Part shown: positions 24,278-33,654 of the stretch, piece by piece
Numbering within the stretch: position 1 is the stretch's first letter
Layout of the letters: every line of letters begins with the position of its first letter
Source: Gammaproteobacteria bacterium
GTDB lineage: Bacteria; Pseudomonadota; Gammaproteobacteria; JACKNK01
DNA length: 64,000 bases
Direction: 5' to 3'
Assembly (NCBI GenBank): GCA_024234895.1
Contig: JACKNJ010000002.1
Location: forward strand, 439,001-503,000
Position numbers and translations under genes: made by a program
The notes under the pieces: model-generated
Database searches by the model: none
What the model was told of the DNA's origin: nothing
The model's input: only the letters and a program-made list of their open reading frames with translations

Positions 24278-26002
24278 TCAGTCTTCGAGATAGCGTTTGC
24301 GTTTGGCCGGTTTCAGCCGTGTCAGGTCGACGCAGATCAGGCCGTCGACGCAGTTGGAGAAATCCGGGTCGACATTGAAGGCGAGGAAGTGGATGCCGTC
24401 GGCCTCGGCTACGTCGGTGTATTGCTTGTAGAGCGTCGGCACGGTCAGGCCGAATTCCTGCAGGTAGGCGCGCAGGGCCTTGAAGTCGGCGTCGGCGTCG
24501 ATGCCCGGCATCAGCGCGCGGCATTCGGCCTCGGCGCCCGCGCCGGGGATGTAGGGCAGGCGCGCGGTCACGCTTGGCGCCTGCGGGCCGCGACCGGTGC
24601 CGAAGTGGTGCCGGTAGTAGTGGATAAGCGCGTCGCGGGCCGGCTTCGGATAGGAGTCCGAGATGCTGACCGGGCCGTACAGGTGGCGGATCTCCGGGTG
24701 ATGCTTCACGTAGGCGCCGATGCCCTGCCACAGGTAATCGAGCGCGCGGCTGCCCCAGTAACGCGGCTGCACGAAGCTGCGGCCCAGTTCCAGCGCGTGC
24801 TCGTGGCAGCGATCGAAACCGTCGGCGAGGTCGAACAGGGTGTGCGTGTAGAGGCCGTCGAGGCCACGGCTGGCGACGATCGCGTCAGCCTCGCCGATGC
24901 GGTAGGAGCCGACGATCTCCAGCGCGTCGTTGTCCCACAGCACCAGGTGGCGGTAGTCCTGATCGTAGCGGTCGAGGTCGCGGCGCTGGCTGGAGCCCTC
25001 GCCGACCTTGCGGAAGGACAGCTCGCGCAGGCGCCCGATTTCCTTCATCACCGCCGAGTCGGGCGCGTAATCGAACAGGTAGATGGCCTTGTCGTCGCGG
25101 GTCGCGCCGAGGTGCACGGCGTTCTTGAGTTCGTTCTTGATCAGCTGCCGCGGCTGCGGATGGGCGATGGCCTTCTCGGTGGTGAACACGGGCTCGCGGC
25201 CCTTGCCGACCCGGTACAGGTGCTTCTTCACCATGCGCACCAGCGCGCGGTTGGAGACATCGCGGCGCAGGTTGGCGGCGGGGATGATCTCGCCGACCTT
25301 CATGCGGATGGTGCGCGACTCCTGCGAAAACATCTCCTGCACCAGCAGCAACGCCGACAGCGCCTTGGAGATCATCGAGGTGCCGTAGAACAGCGCCGAG
25401 TTGCGGGCCTTTATGTAGACCGGCAGCACCGGCGCATCGGCACGCCGTGCGAAACGCAGGAAACCGGAGTTCCAGCGGCCATCGCGGATGCCTACCGGAC
25501 GCAGGCGCGAGACTTCGCCGGCGGGGAAGAAGATCACCGCCTGTTCCTTGTCCAGTGCCTCGTGGATGGCCTTGATCTGTTCCTTCTGGGTCGCGCCGTT
25601 GAGGTTGTCGACCGGCAGCAGCAGCGGGCGCATCGGCGGCAGGTGGGTCAGCAGGTCGTTGGCAACCACCTTCACATCCGGGCGCACCTCGCCGACCAGC
25701 TGGATCAGCGCCAGCGCATCGAGCGCGCCGAGCGGGTGGTTGGCGATGATGACCACGCGACCGCTGCTCGGGATGTTCTCTTTTTCACGGGAACCCACTT
25801 CCCAGCTGAAATGGAAGTGATCGAGCACCTTCTCGATGAAGGCGAAGCCGTTGAGGGTGCGGTGTTCGTCCAGGAAGCGGTTGATCTCGCGTTCGTGGAA
25901 GAGCATGCGCAGCGCGCCCAGCAGCGGGCGGGTGACGATCTTCGGCGGGTCGCGGAAGATCTGGGGATACTTGTTACCGAGGGATTCTTCGAGGTTCAGC
26001 AC
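24278..26002 (-). CDS. Two-domain acyltransferase (PlsC-like plus GNAT), OlsF-like
   Basis: 574 residues. The N-terminal half is a PlsC-type O-acyltransferase with IIANHPLGALDAL (the HXnD motif) and FFPAGEVSR. The C-terminal half (about 290-574) is a hemolysin-like GNAT domain with VGSYRIGEADA, ELGRSFVQPRYWGSRALDYLW and YGPVSISDSYP. This fusion and order match OlsF, which makes ornithine lipids by N-acylation of ornithine then O-acylation. A role in aminolipid synthesis is therefore likely, but the amino acid is not certain. The start codon is GTG; no strong ribosome site was seen. Confidence 0.82.
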   Translation of the reverse strand: MLNLEESLGNKYPQIFRDPPKIVTRPLLGALRMLFHEREINRFLDEHRTLNGFAFIEKVLDHFHFSWEVGSREKENIPSSGRVVIIANHPLGALDALALIQLVGEVRPDVKVVANDLLTHLPPMRPLLLPVDNLNGATQKEQIKAIHEALDKEQAVIFFPAGEVSRLRPVGIRDGRWNSGFLRFARRADAPVLPVYIKARNSALFYGTSMISKALSALLLVQEMFSQESRTIRMKVGEIIPAANLRRDVSNRALVRMVKKHLYRVGKGREPVFTTEKAIAHPQPRQLIKNELKNAVHLGATRDDKAIYLFDYAPDSAVMKEIGRLRELSFRKVGEGSSQRRDLDRYDQDYRHLVLWDNDALEIVGSYRIGEADAIVASRGLDGLYTHTLFDLADGFDRCHEHALELGRSFVQPRYWGSRALDYLWQGIGAYVKHHPEIRHLYGPVSISDSYPKPARDALIHYYRHHFGTGRGPQAPSVTARLPYIPGAGAEAECRALMPGIDADADFKALRAYLQEFGLTVPTLYKQYTDVAEADGIHFLAFNVDPDFSNCVDGLICVDLTRLKPAKRKRYLED

Positions 26003-26105
26003 GACGTTCGACGCCCATGACCGATGGCGCGCCGGATCGTGCCGGGACTCCGTGACCCGTTTGCGTCGGATGTGTGACCGTTTTGTTTAACTACCGGGCC
26101 GGCAT

Positions 26106-26124
26106 CGGTACGTCTGTAGTACCG
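26106..26124. repeat. Small inverted repeat in a divergent promoter region
   Basis: CGGTAC (26106-26111) and GTACCG (26119-26124) flank a seven-base loop between the divergent OlsF-like gene and the small membrane protein gene. It could be an operator or a hairpin. Nothing else in this 161-base gap stands out. Confidence 0.25.
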
Positions 26125-26163
26125 GGGTCAGTCGGTATCGCCGGTCTGGAAGGGAGACGCGCA

Positions 26164-26364
26164 ATGCCTGCACAAGCAAGCCGATGGCTGATTTCGATGG
26201 CGGCGGTCGCCCTGATCGCGCTCGGCGCCGTCGGTCTTGCCGAGCCCGCATACCTGGTGGTGCTGCTGGATCATCCCGCCCGGGTCTGGCTGCACACGTA
26301 CTGGTTCGTGCCGTTCGCGGGGGGCATCGTGATCGGCCTGGTGCAGGCGGTTGGCGGTCGGTGA
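26164..26364 (+). CDS. Small two-helix membrane protein of unknown function
   Basis: 66 residues from ATG 26164, with GGGAG seven bases upstream. Two hydrophobic segments (about residues 7-30 and 43-62) are separated by a short loop containing DHPARVWLHTYW. The frame is open further upstream but without a ribosome site. It converges on ftsX, with nine bases between the stops. I do not recognise the family; codon use and membrane pattern make it a believable gene. Confidence 0.6.
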   Translation: MPAQASRWLISMAAVALIALGAVGLAEPAYLVVLLDHPARVWLHTYWFVPFAGGIVIGLVQAVGGR

Positions 26365-26373
26365 CAGCAGCCG

Positions 26374-27384
26374 TCAGGTGGGTTCGATCGCACGCAGGTG
26401 GCGACCGACGGCGAGCCAGGCGCCGCACCAGCCGAGGAAGCCGCCGAGCAGGAGCAGGCTCAGGCCCCCGCTGAAGCCGAGGCCGCGCAGCTGGTAGCCG
26501 GACTGGTAAAGGTGGGTGAGGCGCTGCACCGGGTCGTCGATGAAGGCCATGCCGATGGAGACGACGATCCACGCGACCAGGCCGCCGAGCAGGCCGTACC
26601 AGACGCCGCCGTACAGGAACGGGCGGCGGATGAAGGAGTTGGTCGCGCCGATCAGCTTGCTGACGACGATTTCGTCGCGGCGGTTCTCGATGTCGAGCCG
26701 GATGGTGTTGCCGACCGCGAGCAGCACGCCCAGGCCCAGCAGCACGGCGATGATGGAGACCGCGTGCTGGACGATGGCCATCATTGCGAACAGGCGTTCC
26801 AGCCATTCCATGTCGAGCTGCGCGAGTTCGACGTCGTCGTTGGCCTGGAGCGTCTCGACCAGCAGCTTGATGCGTGCCGCGCCGATGCCGGCTTCGGGCT
26901 GGACGATCAGCACGGTGGGCAGCGGATTGCCGGGCAGTGCGTTGAGGGCATCGCCGAAACCGGAGGTGCGGCGGAACTCCTCCAGGGCCTGATCGGCGGG
27001 GATCAGCGTGACCTCGCTCACCTCGGGCATCTGGCGGATGTTGCCCGCGAAGCTCTTCGCCACCTCGAGCGGGATGTCCTCGCGCAGGAACAGCGAGACC
27101 TGCGCGGTCTGTTCCCATTGGCCGCTGACCGTGCGCAGGTTGTCGAGCAGCACGTAAAGGCCGGCGGGCAGCGCCAGCGAGATTGCGATCACGCCGGCGG
27201 TCATCAGCGTCGCCAGCGGATTGCGCGCGAGCCGCCCGAGGCTGAACACGATGGTGTGCAGATGGGCGGTGAACCAGGCCTTGAGGCGGTCGCCGGCACC
27301 AAGCCGATGGGTGCGCGCCTGCACCGAGACGCGCTCCTTCGGCACCTGCTTCTCGGGGGCGGGACGGGCGCCGCGCGGGTTCAT
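26374..27384 (-). CDS. ftsX: Cell division protein FtsX
   Basis: A 336-residue ABC-like membrane protein that, with FtsE, activates septal peptidoglycan hydrolases through a periplasmic loop. One membrane segment near residues 65-85 is followed by the periplasmic domain (about 90-185, with VSLFLREDIPLE and VSEVTLIPADQALE). A C-terminal set of three membrane segments follows, with the FtsX pattern NTIRLDIENRRDEIVVSKLI. It overlaps ftsE by four bases (ATGA). Confidence 0.96.
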   Translation of the reverse strand: MNPRGARPAPEKQVPKERVSVQARTHRLGAGDRLKAWFTAHLHTIVFSLGRLARNPLATLMTAGVIAISLALPAGLYVLLDNLRTVSGQWEQTAQVSLFLREDIPLEVAKSFAGNIRQMPEVSEVTLIPADQALEEFRRTSGFGDALNALPGNPLPTVLIVQPEAGIGAARIKLLVETLQANDDVELAQLDMEWLERLFAMMAIVQHAVSIIAVLLGLGVLLAVGNTIRLDIENRRDEIVVSKLIGATNSFIRRPFLYGGVWYGLLGGLVAWIVVSIGMAFIDDPVQRLTHLYQSGYQLRGLGFSGGLSLLLLGGFLGWCGAWLAVGRHLRAIEPT

Positions 27385-28073
27385 TCGTCACCGCCTTCCG
27401 GCGCGGGGCCGAGCGTCGTGTCCAGCGACATCTTGCCGTGGTCGAGGCGCAGCACCGGGTGGCCGAGACTGCGGATCAGGTCGACGTCGTGGGTCGCGAC
27501 CAGCACGGTCACGCCGACGTCGTTGAACTGTTCGAACAGGTGCATGACCTCGCGGGACAGCTCCGGGTCGAGATTTCCGGTCGGTTCGTCGGCGAGCAGG
27601 ATGCGCGGCTTGTTGACCACCGCGCGGGCGATGCCGACGCGCTGCTGCTCGCCGGCGGACAGCATGACCGGCAGTTTCCGTTCATGCGCGAGCAGGCCGA
27701 CCATGTCGAGCGCCGCATGCACGCGCTTGGCGATGTCCTGATGGTCGTAGCCGGCGATGACCAGCGGCAGCGCCACGTTGTCGAACACGGTGCGGTCCAT
27801 CAGCAGGCCGTGGTTCTGGAAGACGATGCCGAGGCGGCGCCGGAAGTGGGCGACATCGCGGCCATGGACCTTGGCGAGGTCGAGGCCGTCGACCTCGATC
27901 TGGCCCTGTGTCGGCCGTTCGATCAGCGCGATCAGCTTCAGCAGCGTGGATTTGCCCGCGCCGGAATGGCCGGTGAGGAAGGCCATCGCGCCCTCGCCGA
28001 GGCGGAAGCTGGCGCCGGCCAGGGCATCGGGGTTGCCGGGGTAACGTTTGGTGACGGACTGGAAGCGGATCAT
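27381..28073 (-). CDS. ftsE: Cell division ATP-binding protein FtsE
   Basis: A 230-residue ABC ATPase partner of FtsX. It has Walker A GHSGAGKSTLLKL, Q-loop FQNHGLL, a signature written LSAGEQQRVGIARA (Ala in place of the first Gly), Walker B ILLADEPTGNLD and switch His in VLVATHDVDL. Length is normal. Its upstream region carries an inverted repeat pair and then an IS110 insertion, so the normal upstream neighbour (ftsY or rsmD) is absent and promoter spacing may have been altered. Confidence 0.96.
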   Translation of the reverse strand: MIRFQSVTKRYPGNPDALAGASFRLGEGAMAFLTGHSGAGKSTLLKLIALIERPTQGQIEVDGLDLAKVHGRDVAHFRRRLGIVFQNHGLLMDRTVFDNVALPLVIAGYDHQDIAKRVHAALDMVGLLAHERKLPVMLSAGEQQRVGIARAVVNKPRILLADEPTGNLDPELSREVMHLFEQFNDVGVTVLVATHDVDLIRSLGHPVLRLDHGKMSLDTTLGPAPEGGDE

Positions 28074-28113
28074 GGAGCGCTATTTTCGCCCAAATGAGCG
28101 GGTCGCGCTGTCG

Positions 28114-28221
28114 AAGGGTGCGCTCCGCGCACCATAACCGAGGCCAAAACATACCCCCGAGATTGAGCGCGGGCCGCGAGGCGGTCGGCGAGGACCGTTT
28201 CGGTGCGCGGAGCGCACCCTT
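28114..28221. repeat. Pair of 20-base inverted REP-like repeats
   Basis: The 20 bases at 28114-28133 (AAGGGTGCGCTCCGCGCACC) are perfectly complementary to 28202-28221, and each arm is itself partly palindromic. They are 68 bases apart. The same GGTGCGCGRAGCGCACCCT unit occurs near 48458-48529. The right arm lies immediately before the IS110 noncoding region. The 28074-28400 gap holds this pair and the IS left part; no other gene is visible. Confidence 0.75.
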
Positions 28222-28222
28222 G

Positions 28223-28400
28223 TATTGTGAAGACGTCAGGGGAGACCCTGATCGGAACACCAGACGCCGTGTGCACCCTCAGGCCCTGGAGCCAGGAGCG
28301 TAGATCCTGCGCTGGCGTTCCTTTTCTCTTGCAGGAAATCGAACAGCATCTTTGGCACCGAGCCTCTCGGTAGCCCGCATTGACAAGGTGGATTGGCAAG
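28223..28400 (+). ncRNA. Candidate IS110 bridge RNA region
   Basis: The noncoding stretch before the transposase ATG is about 178 bases. It carries TCAGGG-GAGA-CCCTGA (28236-28251), CCTGG-AG-CCAGG (28285-28296) and ACCGAG-CCT-CTCGGT (28357-28371). In IS110-group elements a bridge RNA of about this length is encoded upstream of the recombinase and pairs with target and donor DNA. The size, position and hairpins agree, but boundaries and loops are guesses. Confidence 0.5.
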
Positions 28401-29381
28401 ATGAACCCCGCATTGCTCGTTCTCGGTATCGATGTCTCCAAGGCCAAGCTGGATGTGGCCTTGCTCCTTCCCGATGGAAAATTCCGCACCAAGGTGTTCG
28501 CCAACACACCCAAAGGCATTACCGCGTTGGTGACTTGGCTGACGCCGCACCTGTCCAGGCCCTTGCACGTGTGCATGGAGGCCACCGGTACCTACTGGGA
28601 GGCGGTGGCCGAGGTGCTCGCCGATGCCGGCCAGGTAGTGAGTGTCGTCAACCCAGCTCAGATCAAGGCTTTTGGGGGCGCGGCGCTGGTACGTACCAAG
28701 ACCGACGCGGTCGACGCGCGCCTGATTGCCCGCTTCTGTGCCACCCAGCACCCGGCCCCCTGGCAACCCGCGCCACTGAATGTCCGTGAACTGCGCTCCT
28801 TGGTGCGTCGTCGTCAGGCTCTGGTCGACATGCAGACCCAGGAGAGCAACCGCCTGGAGGTCGCCAAGGCCGGGGTCCGGGCCGATATCCAGGCGCATCT
28901 GGCTTACCTCGTCGATGCCATTGCCGCCGTCGAGGCCGCGATCCGGCAGAAGATCGACGATGACCCGGACTTGCGTGAACAGCGTGAGCTGCTGGCCTCC
29001 ATCCCCGGCATCGGGGAAAAGACCCTGGCCATGTTGCTGGCCCATTTCGGTGGACCGTTGCGCTTTACCCGTACCCGACAGGCGGCGGCTTACGCCGGCC
29101 TCGATCCCCGTCAACACCAGTCAGGCAGCAGTGTGCTGCGCCGCCCAAGGTTGTCCAAGGTGGGTCATGCGGAGCTGCGCGCCAGCTTGTACATGCCCGC
29201 CATGGTGGCCCTTTACCGAACCGACTGGGGCCGCGCTTTTCGGCAGCGTCTGGCGGCCAATGGCAAGCCCGCCATGGTCATCCTCGGCGCCATGATGCGA
29301 AAGCTCATCCATGTCGCCGTCGGTGTACTCAAGTCCCGTAAACCCTTCGATGCGTCCCTTCATGGGGCTTGCTTCGGATAA
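28401..29381 (+). CDS. IS110-family transposase (DEDD recombinase)
   Basis: 326 residues. The RuvC-like N-terminal domain has GIDVSK (first Asp), HVCMEATGTYWE (Glu) and TDAVDARLIARF (the Asp pair). The C-terminal Transposase_20 domain has LASIPGIGEKTLAMLLAHFG, AAAYAGLDPRQHQSGSS and the conserved catalytic Ser region, then a helical end. ATG 28401 follows the noncoding region with a GGCAAG upstream; a TTG at 28380 would add seven residues. There is no frameshift or stop, so it could be active. Confidence 0.95.
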   Translation: MNPALLVLGIDVSKAKLDVALLLPDGKFRTKVFANTPKGITALVTWLTPHLSRPLHVCMEATGTYWEAVAEVLADAGQVVSVVNPAQIKAFGGAALVRTKTDAVDARLIARFCATQHPAPWQPAPLNVRELRSLVRRRQALVDMQTQESNRLEVAKAGVRADIQAHLAYLVDAIAAVEAAIRQKIDDDPDLREQRELLASIPGIGEKTLAMLLAHFGGPLRFTRTRQAAAYAGLDPRQHQSGSSVLRRPRLSKVGHAELRASLYMPAMVALYRTDWGRAFRQRLAANGKPAMVILGAMMRKLIHVAVGVLKSRKPFDASLHGACFG

Positions 29382-29399
29382 CAGCATCTACGAAGCAGG

Positions 29400-30851
29400 T
29401 CATCGCCGCCAGAAGGCCGGGGTGAACAGGACCAGCAGGGTGAATATCTCCAGACGCCCGAGCAGCATCGCGAAGATGCTGATCCACTTGGCGCTGTCCG
29501 GCAGGCTGGCGAAGTCGGAGCCGACATCGCCAAGCCCGGGGCCGAGGTTGTTGATGGACGCGGCGACCGCCGAGAACGCCGTGACCTGGTCCAGGCCCAG
29601 CGCCATCATCGCTAGCATCATCATCACGAACACCGCGACGTAGAGCGCGAAGAAGCCCCAGACGGCGCTGATCACGTTTTCCGGCAGCGGCTTGCCGCCG
29701 ACCTTTACCGGGATCATCGCGTTCGGGTGGACCAGGCGGACGATCTCGCGTTTGCCCTGTTTGACCAGCAGCAGCACGCGGATCACCTTCATGCCCCCGC
29801 CGGTGGAGCCGGAGCAGCCGCCGATGAAGCTGACGAACAGCAGCAGCACCGGCAGGAAGCCCGGCCACATGTGGTACTGGGCGGTGGTGAAGCCGGTGGT
29901 GGTGCCGATCGACACGGCCTGGAACACGCCGCTGAGGAAGGCCTCGCCCAGGCTGTCGTAGGTGCCCTCCTCCCACAGGTAGACGGTCGCGACCGCGGCG
30001 ACCGCGGCGAGCAGCATCAGGAACACGCGCGCTTCCTCGTCGCGCCAGTAGATGCGCCAGTTGAGGCGGCGCACGGCGACGAAATGCAGCGCGAAGTTGA
30101 GCCCCGAGATCAGCATGAAGACCACCGCGATGCTCTCGATCAGCGGGCTCTGGTAGTAGCCGATGCTGGCGTCGTGGGTCGAGAAGCCGCCGATCGCGAC
30201 GGTCGAGAAGGCGTGGCCGAGGGCGTCGAAGGCATTCATGCCGGCGGCCCAGTAGGCCAGCGTGCAGGCGACGGTCAGGCTCAGGTAGATGTACCACAGC
30301 GCCTTCGCGGTCTCGGTGATGCGGGGCGTGAGCTTGGAATCCTTCATCGGCCCCGGCGTCTCCGCGCGGTACAGCTGCAAGCCGCCGATGCCGAGCATCG
30401 GCAGGATCGCGACCGCCAGCACGATGATGCCCATGCCACCCAGCCATTGCAGGAACTGCCGGTAGAACAAGACCGCGTGGGGCAGGTCGTCGATGTGGGT
30501 GATGATGGTCGCGCCGGTCGTGGTCAGGCCGGAGAAGGATTCGAAGAAGGCATCGCTCACGCTGAGATGCGGGTCCTCGGAGAGCAGGAACGGCAGCGCG
30601 CCGGAACTGCCGAGCACCGTCCAGAACATGACCACCACGACGAAGCCGTCACGCAGCCGCAGCTCGCGGCGGGCGTTGAAGTTCAGCAGCCACAGCACGA
30701 AGCCGGTGCCGGCGCTGATCAGGAAGGAATGGAAGAAGGCCGCGTCGCCGCCGTCCCCATACCACCACGCGACCGCCAGCGGCGGCAGCATGGTGGTCGA
30801 GAAGACCATCAGCAGCAGGCCGAGGATGCGCAGGGCGACGCGGTATTGCAT
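29400..30851 (-). CDS. trkH: Potassium uptake membrane protein TrkH
   Basis: A 483-residue K+ channel-like subunit working with TrkA. It shows four pore-loop repeats, including SGLTTTGATI and GFSTHDASIGYY, then SIGTTTGFTT and INNLGPGLG, with selectivity Gly residues present. The C terminus ends in FTLLVLFTPAFWRR as in other members, so the neighbouring IS has not truncated it, although its stop abuts the IS right end. trkA is the next gene upstream, 15 bases away. Confidence 0.96.
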   Translation of the reverse strand: MQYRVALRILGLLLMVFSTTMLPPLAVAWWYGDGGDAAFFHSFLISAGTGFVLWLLNFNARRELRLRDGFVVVVMFWTVLGSSGALPFLLSEDPHLSVSDAFFESFSGLTTTGATIITHIDDLPHAVLFYRQFLQWLGGMGIIVLAVAILPMLGIGGLQLYRAETPGPMKDSKLTPRITETAKALWYIYLSLTVACTLAYWAAGMNAFDALGHAFSTVAIGGFSTHDASIGYYQSPLIESIAVVFMLISGLNFALHFVAVRRLNWRIYWRDEEARVFLMLLAAVAAVATVYLWEEGTYDSLGEAFLSGVFQAVSIGTTTGFTTAQYHMWPGFLPVLLLFVSFIGGCSGSTGGGMKVIRVLLLVKQGKREIVRLVHPNAMIPVKVGGKPLPENVISAVWGFFALYVAVFVMMMLAMMALGLDQVTAFSAVAASINNLGPGLGDVGSDFASLPDSAKWISIFAMLLGRLEIFTLLVLFTPAFWRR

Positions 30852-30866
30852 CGGTAGGCGGCCAGC

Positions 30867-32246
30867 TCAGAAGAAGCCCAGGCTGACCTGGAACAGACGT
30901 TCGACCTCGGCCACCTTGCGCTTGTCGCTCAGGAACAGGATCACGTGATCCTCGGGTTCGATGACCGTGTCGTCGTGGGCGATCAGCACCCGCTCGCCGC
31001 GTGCGATCGCGCCGATGGTGGCGCCGGCGGGCAGCCGGATCTCGTCGACGCGGCGACCGACCACCTGCGAGGTGTTCTGGTCGCCGTGGGCGATGGCCTC
31101 GATGGCCTCGGCGGCGCCACGGCGGAGCGAATGCACCTTGGCGACGTCGCCGCGGCGGATGTGCGTCAGCAGGCTGCCGATGGTGGCCTGTTGCGGCGAG
31201 ATCGCGATGTCGACGGTGCCGCTGCCCTGCACGAGGTCGACGTAGGCGGAGCGGTTGATCAGCGCCATGGTGCGGCGCACGCCGAGGCGCTTGGCGAGCA
31301 TCGCCGAGAGGATGTTGGCCTCGTCGTCGTTGGTGACCGCGCAGAAGATGTGGGTGTGCTCGATGTTTTCCTCGACCAGCAGGTTCTCGTCGGCGGCGTC
31401 GCCGTTGAGCACGATGGTGCTGGCCAGCTCTTCCGACAGGGTGCGCGCGATGCCCGGATCGCGTTCGATGATCTTGACGTTGTGGCGCTGTTCCAGCGCC
31501 GCCGCCAGGCGCCGCCCGATGTTGCCGCCGCCGGCGATGATGATGCGCCGGTAATCCTTGTCGCTCTTGGTGTATTCCTTGATGAAGGCGCGGATGTGCT
31601 TGCTGGCGGCGACGAAGAAGACCTCGTCGTTGGGCTCGATGACGGTGGTGCCCTGCGGCTTGATCGCGCGGTCGCCGCGAAAGATCGCGGCCACCCGCGA
31701 TTCGACGTTGGGCATGTGCTCCTTGAGCTTGCGCAGTTCCTTCCCGACCAGCCAGCCGCCGTGATAGGCGCGCACCGCGACCAGCTGCACGCGACCGTCG
31801 GCGAAGTCCAGCACCTGCAAGGCGCCGGGGTGTTCGATCAGGCGCTCGATGTAGTCGGTGACCAGCTGCTCGGGGCTGATGATGTGGTCGATCGGGAATT
31901 TGTCCGACCCGAACAGGTCGCGACCTTTCAGATAGTCGGCGGCGCGCACGCGGGCGATCTTGACCGGCGTGTGGAACAGCGTGTGCGCGACCTGGCAGGC
32001 GACCATGTTGGTCTCGTCGGAGTTGGTCACGGCGACCAGCAGGTCCGCGTCGGCGCCGCCGGCATGTTCGAGCACCGAGGGTTGCGAGGCGGGGCCGTGC
32101 ACGGTCTGGACGTCGAGGCGGTCGCGGATGCCTTGCAGCAGATCGGCGTCCTGGTCGACCAGGGTGATGTCGTTGTCCTCGCCGGCGAGGCTCTGCGCGA
32201 GGCTGGAGCCGACCTGACCGGCGCCGAGGATGATGATCTTCTTCAT
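30867..32246 (-). CDS. trkA: Trk potassium system NAD-binding regulator TrkA
   Basis: 459 residues with two RCK halves. Each has a Rossmann NAD site (IIILGAGQVGSSLAQSL at the start and IIIAGGGNIGRRLAAALE in the middle) and a TrkA-C domain. It gates TrkH in response to nucleotide. ATG 32246 is chosen because the canonical MKKIIILGAG starts there; the open frame continues upstream into the response regulator in another frame. Confidence 0.96.
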   Translation of the reverse strand: MKKIIILGAGQVGSSLAQSLAGEDNDITLVDQDADLLQGIRDRLDVQTVHGPASQPSVLEHAGGADADLLVAVTNSDETNMVACQVAHTLFHTPVKIARVRAADYLKGRDLFGSDKFPIDHIISPEQLVTDYIERLIEHPGALQVLDFADGRVQLVAVRAYHGGWLVGKELRKLKEHMPNVESRVAAIFRGDRAIKPQGTTVIEPNDEVFFVAASKHIRAFIKEYTKSDKDYRRIIIAGGGNIGRRLAAALEQRHNVKIIERDPGIARTLSEELASTIVLNGDAADENLLVEENIEHTHIFCAVTNDDEANILSAMLAKRLGVRRTMALINRSAYVDLVQGSGTVDIAISPQQATIGSLLTHIRRGDVAKVHSLRRGAAEAIEAIAHGDQNTSQVVGRRVDEIRLPAGATIGAIARGERVLIAHDDTVIEPEDHVILFLSDKRKVAEVERLFQVSLGFF

Positions 32247-32265
32247 GGCCGCGTGGACCTTCGAC

Positions 32266-33650
<1,385 letters not shown>

Positions 33651-33654
<4 letters not shown>

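Larger units (their letters stand above)
28223..29399 (+). mobile_element. IS110-family insertion sequence
   Basis: The element consists of about 178 bases of structured noncoding DNA, a DEDD transposase gene and a very short 3' end. IS110-group elements lack long terminal repeats, so exact ends cannot be read by eye. The left end is placed just after the REP arm at 28221 and the right end just before or at the trkH stop (29400-29402). A 7-base inverted repeat TGCTTCG/CGAAGCA (29370-29376, 29391-29397) lies at the right end. It sits between ftsE and trkH and appears intact. Confidence 0.7.
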
